NCBI GenBank assembly: GCA_031288455.1
Contig: JAITRI010000042.1
Span: 1-19,513, forward strand
Direction of reading: 5' to 3'
Origin: Puniceicoccales bacterium
GTDB taxonomy: Bacteria > Verrucomicrobiota > Verrucomicrobiia > Opitutales > JAIRKQ01
DNA length: 19,513 nucleotides
Shown here: piece after piece, positions 7,721 through 15,335 of the stretch
How the letters are laid out: every line of letters starts with the position of its first letter
How positions within the stretch are numbered: position 1 is the first letter of the stretch
Translations under genes and position numbers: made by a program
The notes under the pieces: model-generated
What the model was told of the DNA's origin: nothing
Databases searched by the model: none
The model's input: the letters and a program-made list of their open reading frames with translations, nothing else

Positions 7721-8821
7721 ATGTTGGATTCTGAGGCGTTGCCATCAATAGTCGAGCTGCTGTCTGATGCTAAACTAAGCCTAAGCAAGAGATGTCTCTG
7801 TGGATTTTTGACGGCGATTTTCATCGGATGGTGCATTGCGCGGCCGATGATACGGTGGCTTTCGCTCCATAAAATTGTGCAAGTGCTAAGAACTCGGCAG
7901 CAGGTGCGCGAGTTGGCTGTGCTGCACGGATCAAAGGAAGACACTCCCACCATGGGCGCAATAATAATACTGATCGCTTCGATCGCTTCGACGCTGATAT
8001 GGGCATCGCTCAACGATTTCATCATGGTCACACTGTCCGTCTATTTGGCATGCACGCTTGTGGGAGCGCTTGACGATCTGCTGAAAATCTCGCGAATTAA
8101 TACGGTCGGAGTAAGGGGGTGGCAAAAATTAGCGCTGCTGGCGGTGATAGTATTTATTCTGTTCAGCGTAGTGCCGCATAGTTCGCGCATTGGGAACATT
8201 CTCACGCACGTCAACTGGCGCTGGTTCAACGCCATGTTCAGTCGGCAAGCGGCGGTCATCATTGTGGCGATTTTTTGTTTTTTCGTCATTGCCGGCACGA
8301 GCAATGCGGTCAACATCACCGATGGAGTCGATGGATTGGCGATAGCAAATATCATGCAGTGCCTGGTATTTTTTATGGTGATTGCGTTTTATTCCTGCGG
8401 CCCAACGGCGGGCCGTCATCCGCTAATAACGCGCATTGCCGGCGCCAGTGAAATGGCGGTAATGTGCGCATGTTTCACCGGAGGGTGTGCTGTGTTCGCC
8501 CTATTTAACGCGCATCCGGCGTCTGTTTTTATGGGAGACATGGGATCGATAGGCCTTGGAGGACTATTGGCCATAGTGGCGATCCTACTGCGGCAACATT
8601 TTTCACTGCTAATTGTTGGGATTATTTTTGTTGTGGAAGTGCTTTCCGTCATCATTCAGATGACATCGAAGAAATTTTTCAAAAAGAAAATTTTTCTGAT
8701 GTCTCCCATTCACCACCACTTCGAGCTGAAGGGGTATTCGGAACCTAAAATTGTTGGCGCTGCGTTTGCGATACAAATTTTCTGTGTACTGGCGGCATTG
8801 CTCGTCATTCTGTGCCTATGA
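7721..8821 (+). CDS. mraY: Phospho-N-acetylmuramoyl-pentapeptide transferase
   Basis: This inner-membrane enzyme moves phospho-MurNAc-pentapeptide onto undecaprenyl phosphate to make lipid I. It has 366 residues and about ten hydrophobic segments. Family motifs occur in order: EDTPTMGA (73-80, usually GTPTMGG), the catalytic Asp pair D118/D119 in GALDDLLK, NAVNITDGVDGLA (195-207), FMGDMGSIGLGG (270-281) with D273, and MSPIHHHFELKG (337-348). It overlaps murD by ATGA. murE and murF, which often sit just before mraY, are not in this window. Confidence 0.96.
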   Translation: MLDSEALPSIVELLSDAKLSLSKRCLCGFLTAIFIGWCIARPMIRWLSLHKIVQVLRTRQQVRELAVLHGSKEDTPTMGAIIILIASIASTLIWASLNDFIMVTLSVYLACTLVGALDDLLKISRINTVGVRGWQKLALLAVIVFILFSVVPHSSRIGNILTHVNWRWFNAMFSRQAAVIIVAIFCFFVIAGTSNAVNITDGVDGLAIANIMQCLVFFMVIAFYSCGPTAGRHPLITRIAGASEMAVMCACFTGGCAVFALFNAHPASVFMGDMGSIGLGGLLAIVAILLRQHFSLLIVGIIFVVEVLSVIIQMTSKKFFKKKIFLMSPIHHHFELKGYSEPKIVGAAFAIQIFCVLAALLVILCL

Positions 8822-10161
8822 CTGTTCCGGCGACTTTCGATGCCGGAGAGATTGGCATTTTCGGGAACGGCGTGACCGGGAAGGCGGTCGTCGGATTCTG
8901 CGAAAAACGTTCCATTGGGCACAAAATATTCGATGAATTTGGATCGCCCGATGAGCAGTTTTCGGAAATTTTCGCCGCAAAATACCGCACGATCGTTCGC
9001 AGCCCAAGTTTCACGATGAGCCACAGATGGGTGAAAATGGCAACCGCGGCCGGGTGCAGATGCATGACCGAACTGGATCTGGCGTCATATTTTTGGCGCG
9101 GGAAAATTGTTGCAGTCACTGGGACAAATGGAAAAACGACCACAACGGAATTCATTTCACACGCACTGCGCTCCTGCGGCGAAATTGCTGTCTCCTGCGG
9201 CAACATAGGCGACACATTCATAGGCGCCGTGGATTCCGCTGCCAACCGCAGCGACGCATGGGCCATCGTTGAAGTCAGCTCATTCCAAATGGACGGCTCG
9301 GATGCATTCAGGCCGGATTACGTCCTCTGGACGAATTTTGCCAATAACCATTTGGATGTCCACAGAAATGTGGAAGAATATTTCAGCTGCAAAGCCAATC
9401 TGGTGAAAAACATTAGGCCGTGCGAATCGCCGCAAACGCACTGTTTCGTCGGCAAAAGTGTGCATGATTTCTGCAACCGCCTGCGCCGCGGCGATATTTT
9501 GGGAAAATATTCCGTCTGCGTGTCCTGCGACATGCTTCCGCCGACGTCGGCGCTGAATATAAATCCCCAGAGGGAAAACTTCGCGCTTGTGCAAAAGTTT
9601 TGGGAATGCATAAATTTTCCCGTCGAAGGTCTGCGTGCGGCCGCGGAATCATTCCATCTTCCGCCGCATAGGCTGCAAATGGTCGCCAAAATATCGGCAA
9701 TGGATGCCATCTCCGGCCATCCAAAAACGGTGGAATTTTGGAACGATTCAAAGGCGACGAATTTCCACGCGCTGAACGCGGCGCTTGGAACCTTTGATGG
9801 AAAAGTCATCCTGATAGCCGGGGGAAAGTCAAAAAATGAACCAATGGCGGAATTTTTGAACGCGATACGCGGAAGAGTGAGAGCAATATTGCTCATGGGC
9901 GAAAGCGGAGAGGAGCTGAGTAAATTGATCGCGGCCGATGCGGCGCTCGGAAACGGGATTGTCTGTGAGCTGTTCCGCGCGGACAATGGCGCCGAAAATT
10001 TAATGCATAAAATTATTAATCGCGCTTTTTTCTTGTCAAAGGATGGCGAAATTATACTGCTATGCCCTGGCTTTTCTAGCCTGGATTTGTTTAAAAATTA
10101 TGCGGAACGTGGAAAATTTTTTGAAAATAGCATTTTATGTTTGAAATTAATTTACAAATAG
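8818..10161 (+). CDS. murD: UDP-N-acetylmuramoyl-L-alanine:D-glutamate ligase
   Basis: This cytoplasmic ATP-dependent ligase adds D-Glu to UDP-MurNAc-L-Ala. The 447-residue protein shows an N-terminal nucleotide-fold loop (IGIFGNGVTGKA), the P-loop GTNGKTT (102-108, K106), NNHLDVHR (176-183), and NDSKATN (309-315) typical of MurD. Near the C-terminus, CPGFSSLDLFKNYAERG replaces the more usual PACASFDMFKNFEERG. The ATG overlaps the mraY stop (ATGA), which favours this start over an in-frame GTG 6 nt earlier. The downstream LysM gene follows after 28 nt. Confidence 0.94.
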   Translation: MTVPATFDAGEIGIFGNGVTGKAVVGFCEKRSIGHKIFDEFGSPDEQFSEIFAAKYRTIVRSPSFTMSHRWVKMATAAGCRCMTELDLASYFWRGKIVAVTGTNGKTTTTEFISHALRSCGEIAVSCGNIGDTFIGAVDSAANRSDAWAIVEVSSFQMDGSDAFRPDYVLWTNFANNHLDVHRNVEEYFSCKANLVKNIRPCESPQTHCFVGKSVHDFCNRLRRGDILGKYSVCVSCDMLPPTSALNINPQRENFALVQKFWECINFPVEGLRAAAESFHLPPHRLQMVAKISAMDAISGHPKTVEFWNDSKATNFHALNAALGTFDGKVILIAGGKSKNEPMAEFLNAIRGRVRAILLMGESGEELSKLIAADAALGNGIVCELFRADNGAENLMHKIINRAFFLSKDGEIILLCPGFSSLDLFKNYAERGKFFENSILCLKLIYK

Positions 10162-10172
10162 CAATCATGTAG

Positions 10173-10177
10173 GGAGG
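10173..10177 (+). promoter_or_regulatory. Strong ribosome-binding site of the LysM lipoprotein
   Basis: GGAGG within AGGGAGGAGA is the strongest Shine-Dalgarno match seen in the window. It serves ATG 10190, though a TTG at 10184 is also within range. It suggests high translation of this lipoprotein relative to its operon partners. Confidence 0.65.
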
Positions 10178-10189
10178 AGATTTTTGCGT

Positions 10190-11389
10190 ATGAAACTTCG
10201 AAACACTTTAGGCGCTTGTGTATTGGCGATTTTGCCGTTCCTAACCGGATGTGCAGTTGTGGATTGGTTTAGATCCGACAGCTGTGGCTATGACAGACGA
10301 AATGACAATGTTGCCTATTCCATAAGTCCGGAGGTTGCTTCGAATGGCGGAATTGAACGGCGACGTCCCACTCGTCCTGGCGAAATTGCTGGGGTGCAGT
10401 GTCGCGACCGCAGGCAGGGCAGCACCGTCGGACAGGATAGTATTTCCGTATTCTATTACGTGCAGAGCGGCGATAGTGTGCAGGAGATAGCGAGAAAATT
10501 GGTTGTGCCGCCATCGGCGATCACGGGCCCAAATGGCATAAACAGAAACACCAAATTAATTCCCGGGCAGCGTCTGGAAATCGAAATAACATGCCCGGCG
10601 AGGACTCAATCCGTGTCCGTTGCACAGCATGCGGATGGCCCATGTCGCCCAGGATCGATCACCTATGCGGTGAAAGCTGGAGATTCTCTACATAGGATAG
10701 CGCAGGCACACGGCACATCGGCGCAAACATTGATGAAGGTGAATAATTTGTCATCGGATATGCTGTTTGTTGGGCAGAAGCTGTGCATTCCAGAGCCGCA
10801 GCGCAGCGGGGAAACGCCGGCGCGAAATGAACAGATTTCCAGCGGGCAGGTTTCGGGCGTGCAAACGAAACAGCCGAAGCAATTGAGCGATGATGGCGGC
10901 AAATATGTCGTGAAGTCAGGGGATAGCTTGTACCTAATCGCAAAGCGCTTTGGAGTCACCCAATCGGACTTGCAGCGGGTAAACTCACTGGATGATCCTA
11001 ATTTGCTGCAGATTGGACAGAAGCTGATAATTCCGGCGAAAAAGGAAGGAAGTCCATCGGCTCCCTCGAGCAGACCGGCGCCGAGGGATTACCGCAGTCC
11101 GCTCGCATCGACGGCAAGAGGAGCAAAGCCGCCAGCTTCACAGGTGGATCCTGACAACCTGTACACCATACGCAGCGGCGATACCATTTCGCAGATAGCG
11201 AACGAATTGCGCGTTGACCGCGGCGATTTGATGGACCTGAACAATTTGACGGCGACATCACCGCTGCGTCCCGGGAAAAAATTGTTGATTCCCCAGACGC
11301 GGAAAGCGTCATCCGAAAGATTCGCTGCGCAGGATGATGATTTCTTCGATAACTTCGACGATATTCCGGTGGTCGAGATGAACAATTGA
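10190..11389 (+). CDS. Lipoprotein with four LysM domains
   Basis: The 399-residue protein has a lipoprotein signal (MKLRNTLGACVLAILPFLTGC, acylated Cys at 21) and four LysM peptidoglycan-binding repeats: about 88-133 (YYVQSGDSVQEIA), 158-202 (YAVKAGDSLHRIA), 239-283 (YVVKSGDSLYLIA) and 325-369 (YTIRSGDTISQIA). They are joined by Ser/Pro-rich linkers. No catalytic domain follows; the C-terminal 30 residues are acidic (DDDFFDNFDDIP). It is expected to sit in the outer or inner membrane and hold glycan strands in the periplasm. It lies between murD and ftsW, with ftsW 9 nt later, so a role near division-site wall synthesis is plausible but inferred. Confidence 0.9.
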   Translation: MKLRNTLGACVLAILPFLTGCAVVDWFRSDSCGYDRRNDNVAYSISPEVASNGGIERRRPTRPGEIAGVQCRDRRQGSTVGQDSISVFYYVQSGDSVQEIARKLVVPPSAITGPNGINRNTKLIPGQRLEIEITCPARTQSVSVAQHADGPCRPGSITYAVKAGDSLHRIAQAHGTSAQTLMKVNNLSSDMLFVGQKLCIPEPQRSGETPARNEQISSGQVSGVQTKQPKQLSDDGGKYVVKSGDSLYLIAKRFGVTQSDLQRVNSLDDPNLLQIGQKLIIPAKKEGSPSAPSSRPAPRDYRSPLASTARGAKPPASQVDPDNLYTIRSGDTISQIANELRVDRGDLMDLNNLTATSPLRPGKKLLIPQTRKASSERFAAQDDDFFDNFDDIPVVEMNN

Positions 11390-11398
11390 TCGCCTGCG

Positions 11399-12598
11399 AT
11401 GCTTTTGGATAGACTGGAAGTATACTGCAACTATTTCAGCCAGCGTAAAGCTGGCTGGTTTATTTTGGGATCGGTCGCGCTGCTGCTCGGACTGGGAACG
11501 GTTATCCTTTCGAGCGCCAGCCTATCGTTTATTAATTCCGAGAACTATTTTTCGAAGCAGCTGCTGTGGTGTGCCATCGGAGTGCCATTTTTTTTCGCCG
11601 GCTGTCTGATTGATCTGAAATTTCTAAGGAAACACCACGCGCTAATTTTAGCTGGAGCCGCCGCTGTTCTCGTCGCCGTGCTGATTCCTGGCATAGGGAA
11701 GCTGGTGAATGGCTCAAGGCGATGGATTTCCGCCGGGCCACTTAACATGCAGGTCTCCGAATTCGCAAAAATTGCCGCCATAATCTGGATGTCCGGATAC
11801 TTGGAAAAGAACAGTGGGCACATGGACAGCGTCTGGAATGGATTTCTCACGCCACTGTCCATCAGCGGTGTAATTTGCCTGCTGGTGCTGCTCGAACCGG
11901 ACTACGGGACGGCGATATTAATCGGGGCAGTGGCGATCACACTGCTGTTTTTGGCGAATGCAAAAATATCACACCTTGCGGTCGCAATGGCGGGTGGACT
12001 GGCACTCATTTCGGCACTAATATACGCCAATCCTTCCCGCATGCGAAGAATTGTCGCATTTCTCGACGTTGAAAAAAATAAATCGGATGGTGCCTATCAG
12101 CTTTGGCAGGGGATGCTCGGGTTTGTTTCCGGCGGACTATTCGGGCATGGCATCGGACAGGGACGGCAGCAGCTGACATATTTGCCGGAGGCGCACACTG
12201 ACTTTATATTTCCCATATTCAGTGAGGAGCTGGGCAGTTTGGCCGCCATTGCTGCGCTGTCCGCCTACGCGCTGCTCTTCTTCGTCGCCGCACACTGTGC
12301 GAAAAAAATCAGGAGCGACTTCGCAAAATTCATATCCTACGGGATAGCGCTGCTGATAACCTATCAGGTGATTATTAACGTCGGCGTCGTGACTGGCTTG
12401 CTTCCGACGAAGGGCATGGTGCTGCCATTCATCAGCTACGGCGGGTCGAATCTTGTGTCGCTATTTTTTGCCGTTGGGCTTCTGCTGAACTGCTTCAGTT
12501 CGGATCTGACTGCGAACGATAAATCCGATGACACATTCGACTACGTGATTCCGACGGAAGCCGGCATGTGCCGACGATTCAACACGAGGCGGAAATAA
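11399..12598 (+). CDS. ftsW: SEDS-family peptidoglycan glycosyltransferase FtsW
   Basis: This is a polytopic inner-membrane protein of 399 residues that polymerises lipid II at the division septum with a class B PBP. SEDS motifs are visible: NGSRRWI (104-110), LEPDYGTA (155-162), YLPEAHTDFIFPIFSEELG (241-259) and LPTKGMVLPFISYGGSN (335-351). LPTKGMVLPF favours FtsW over RodA. The C-terminal 30 residues are hydrophilic. In many bacteria murG and murC follow; here the next gene is convergent, so the division and cell-wall cluster stops at this point. Confidence 0.93.
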   Translation: MLLDRLEVYCNYFSQRKAGWFILGSVALLLGLGTVILSSASLSFINSENYFSKQLLWCAIGVPFFFAGCLIDLKFLRKHHALILAGAAAVLVAVLIPGIGKLVNGSRRWISAGPLNMQVSEFAKIAAIIWMSGYLEKNSGHMDSVWNGFLTPLSISGVICLLVLLEPDYGTAILIGAVAITLLFLANAKISHLAVAMAGGLALISALIYANPSRMRRIVAFLDVEKNKSDGAYQLWQGMLGFVSGGLFGHGIGQGRQQLTYLPEAHTDFIFPIFSEELGSLAAIAALSAYALLFFVAAHCAKKIRSDFAKFISYGIALLITYQVIINVGVVTGLLPTKGMVLPFISYGGSNLVSLFFAVGLLLNCFSSDLTANDKSDDTFDYVIPTEAGMCRRFNTRRK

Positions 12599-12611
12599 AC
12601 ATATCCCGCTG

Positions 12612-12629
12612 GAAAATGACAACATTTTC
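12612..12629. terminator. A/T-rich hairpin between convergent ftsW and secretin genes
   Basis: GAAAATG (12612-12618) and CATTTTC (12623-12629) form a 7-bp stem with loop ACAA in the 29-nt gap between the two convergent stops, touching the secretin stop codon. The stem is weak and has no long T-run, so bidirectional termination is only possible. Confidence 0.25.
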
Positions 12630-14679
12630 ATTGGTCCGGTTTAAATTTTCCATTCCGCTTCGCCGGACGCCGCTCGCCGCCGCTGCGGCTGTGTTTCTCA
12701 GGCTTTTTAATGATTGTCACATCGCTGCCATCTCCGCATGGTGGCACCGTATGCGCCGTCACGAAGATCAGCAGATTTCGCTTCTGTGAGGTTTCGCTGT
12801 CCGAGCGGAAGAGGCGGCCTAGCAGCGGGATGTCGCCGAGAATTGGCACCTTATCGTGCACCTCTTTTACTTCCTCGCGAGTTAGTCCGCCCATCACCAC
12901 CGTCGATCCATCGAGAATGTTCACCTCCGTGTGAATCTCGCGCGTGGAAAATATCGGCTGATAAAATCCCGATGGAATGGTTGCCGTGATGCCGGATGAT
13001 ATGCCGATGCTTGAGCCGCCGTATTCCACAAATCCTTCGAATTCCGTGACTTTCGGTTCCAGCTGCAGACTTATGCTGCTGTCCGCTTCAACGATTGGCG
13101 TCACGCTCATTTCAACGCCGACATTTCGCGTGGCAAAATCCTGCGGAGTGCCCGCCGTTATGGTGACGCCGGCGGAACTCGTCCCGGATCCGGACGAACC
13201 AACTCCAACCTCGGAATGCGTATCGCCGTAGCTGCGCGGATAGCGCAGCTCCATGGCAACGGTGATCTCCGCAGTTTTTCCGGAGAGCACTGTTATTTTC
13301 GGAGCGCTCATGAGGTCGGATCCGGCGTGCTGTTCGAGTGCTTTCACTATAACGTCGCACTTCACGCGATTGAGAACTCCGGTAAACCCGCCAAGCGGAA
13401 CGGATACTGCTCCCAAGTTCACCTGCAGCGGAAGGTTCGGTGCCTGATTCGGAATGGTCGTGGCATTATTTTCTGCGGACACTATCGTACCATTTCCCCT
13501 GGAAAAATTCGTCGATGCGAACGCGTCCGATAGGGAGCGCAAATTGTCAATTTTATCGGAGTCAGTGGACTGCCCTGGGCGTCCCGTTCTGAAGAATCCG
13601 TTATCCGCATTTTTTCTGTCGCCGAACTGCCACCTAAATCCCAATTCGTCGAGGACGCCCTGCTGCACCTCAAGAAATTTTGCCTCGATTTCCACCTGTT
13701 TGACTTCCGAATATTTCTTCAGCAGACAGTCTATTTTCCGCAAATTTCTTCCAGTATTCGTCACGATTATCTGCGATCCGTCGAATGCCAAATCGCTTCC
13801 CGGAATATCCTTAAAATTCACTCCGGCCCGCTGGAAAAAATCCTTTATGGCGCGCTCCTCGTCGGCCATTGTCTCCGCGGCATCGGAATTTTTGTGTGCG
13901 TGATGATTGATTCCCTGCAGCCCGGTGAGGCGTATCAGCGTCGCACGCGACATCGGGAAGATCTGCGTTTCAACGATGTCATCCGCCATGTTGGCCCTGT
14001 AGAAAATAACCGCGTCGTTCGCTATGTCAAATTTGTAGGACACGGACTTTGCCACCAATTCAATCAGCCGGTGTAGCGAAATATTTTTCAGGCTCAAATT
14101 TACGACCGGCTCATCGGCCGCGGTTGCGCCCAGTAGCACGATGTTTACTCCCCTATTGTCTTCGTCGGAATTTTTATCGTTTGCGTATGCCGCATTTGCC
14201 AGCGCCTCGATGGCGTGCGACAGCGGCGTGTTGACAAATTTCATTTGCGCTATGAAAATTCCATTGATTTTGTCAAAAAGCTCACCGCCGCACGCATCTT
14301 TTTTCGGAAGTAGCACGGTCGGCTTCTCGGCGGATGCATCCGCTGCTGGCGGCGCAATGTTCCATTTTTCCGCGACATCATCCAGCAGCTCTCTGCGCAT
14401 ATCATTTCGCACGCAGTCCTCATTCGCAAAAAATGAAATGTCGGATTTTTCTTTGCGCTCCTCCGCTGCTGCGGCCGCGTCAGGTTGCCGCTGTTCACAT
14501 TTTCCATCGCCGCATTTGGACGCCTGTTCGATGATTTTTCTGTGGAGATCGGCGACGCCGGATGTCGATGCAATCGCACCCATTGGCAGTGCCCATGACA
14601 ACACCAACGCAGCGCACAGTACTATTCCTCCGCGAACGATCACAGTGGGAGATTGTATGGAATTATGTGCGCCGCTCAA
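12628..14679 (-). CDS. Outer-membrane secretin (type II secretion / type IV pilus family)
   Basis: Secretins form the multimeric outer-membrane channel of type II secretion, type IV pili and related machines. The 683-residue frame has a signal peptide (about residues 13-38, ending ALPMGAIAS), an Ala/Glu-rich low-complexity stretch (60-80), and an STN/N0-like domain (about 137-228). An N1-like secretin N domain follows (about 230-325), then VEIEAKFLEVQQGVLDELGF (329-348). The C-terminal secretin barrel (about 400-656) includes a Gly/Ser-rich gate segment (483-500) and the signature VPILGDIPLLGRLF (631-644). The C-tail is basic. There is no ATG before the signal peptide; the start is TTG 14679, or more likely GTG 14643, which begins directly at the signal peptide. 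No ATPase, pilin or assembly platform gene is nearby. The layout resembles secretins of Verrucomicrobiota pili, from memory. Confidence 0.9.
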   Translation of the reverse strand: MSGAHNSIQSPTVIVRGGIVLCAALVLSWALPMGAIASTSGVADLHRKIIEQASKCGDGKCEQRQPDAAAAAEERKEKSDISFFANEDCVRNDMRRELLDDVAEKWNIAPPAADASAEKPTVLLPKKDACGGELFDKINGIFIAQMKFVNTPLSHAIEALANAAYANDKNSDEDNRGVNIVLLGATAADEPVVNLSLKNISLHRLIELVAKSVSYKFDIANDAVIFYRANMADDIVETQIFPMSRATLIRLTGLQGINHHAHKNSDAAETMADEERAIKDFFQRAGVNFKDIPGSDLAFDGSQIIVTNTGRNLRKIDCLLKKYSEVKQVEIEAKFLEVQQGVLDELGFRWQFGDRKNADNGFFRTGRPGQSTDSDKIDNLRSLSDAFASTNFSRGNGTIVSAENNATTIPNQAPNLPLQVNLGAVSVPLGGFTGVLNRVKCDVIVKALEQHAGSDLMSAPKITVLSGKTAEITVAMELRYPRSYGDTHSEVGVGSSGSGTSSAGVTITAGTPQDFATRNVGVEMSVTPIVEADSSISLQLEPKVTEFEGFVEYGGSSIGISSGITATIPSGFYQPIFSTREIHTEVNILDGSTVVMGGLTREEVKEVHDKVPILGDIPLLGRLFRSDSETSQKRNLLIFVTAHTVPPCGDGSDVTIIKKPEKHSRSGGERRPAKRNGKFKPDQ

Positions 14680-14744
14680 AACAAATTGTAGATTTTGCGA
14701 AAAATTTCTTGTGTTACCCCACTTTTAAAATTAGGCGTGCAAGT

Positions 14745-15335
14745 GTGAATATTCTGGTTATTTCATCACTGCTATTGTCAGGTGTATCAAATGGAGCCAC
14801 AGTCGATGTGGCCGCGGTGGCAAAGGAGATATATTCGGCGGGAAATTTCGACTCCATGCTGCTTCTTTCCGCCGGTGATTTTACTGCACAGGACTTCCAT
14901 TTCGCTGAATCCGTCAGAAATGTTACCATTTCGATCGGGAAAAATTTTGACGACTACATCGACGCGACACTCGCTGCGATCAATGGAACCTACATCGAAC
15001 TGTCGCACCTGTGCATGTTCACGCTGCTCTGCAGAGGCGATGATATAATTGAACAAATCGTCAGGCGTTCCGATGCGAATTGGCGCGTGTGCTACATGTC
15101 ACTCAACGAATCCAGAGAGCACTGCAATTTTATGGATATTTCCATCCGCGCCGATGATAAATTGTCGCACAATTTTTTCGCCGCAAAGATGAAAGAGTAC
15201 AGAGTAAGGGCGATGCTCCACGAGCGGGAACAGCGCATGTCGCTAATACGCAAAGTAAACGAACTTAAGAGGGTGCAGATTCATTATGTTAGGGAACCAT
15301 CCGCGTACGCGTTTCCGCGCAAGGTACGAGTTTGA
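14745..15335 (+). CDS. Small exported protein of unknown function
   Basis: I do not recognise this 196-residue protein. It opens with a hydrophobic stretch (NILVISSLLLSGVSNGA) that looks like a signal peptide, then a globular region with four cysteines (CMFTLLC and, 40 residues on, CYMSLNESREHC). It ends in a basic tail (FPRKVRV). GTG 14745 is chosen: TAGG lies about 10 nt upstream and the signal begins there. TTG 14709, giving a basic start with KIRR, is an alternative. The frame runs back to 14562, but that part lies over the secretin gene. It is divergent from the secretin, with a 65-nt gap to the TTG start of that gene. Its last 93 nt lie antisense over the end of the substrate-binding lipoprotein gene. 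Confidence 0.6.
   Translation: MNILVISSLLLSGVSNGATVDVAAVAKEIYSAGNFDSMLLLSAGDFTAQDFHFAESVRNVTISIGKNFDDYIDATLAAINGTYIELSHLCMFTLLCRGDDIIEQIVRRSDANWRVCYMSLNESREHCNFMDISIRADDKLSHNFFAAKMKEYRVRAMLHEREQRMSLIRKVNELKRVQIHYVREPSAYAFPRKVRV

Noticed and set aside
7972..7991. Duplicated GATCGCTTCG inside mraY resembling the repeat flank
   Set aside because: It codes for a normal IASIAS stretch in a membrane helix; the match to the intergenic repeat is short and likely chance.
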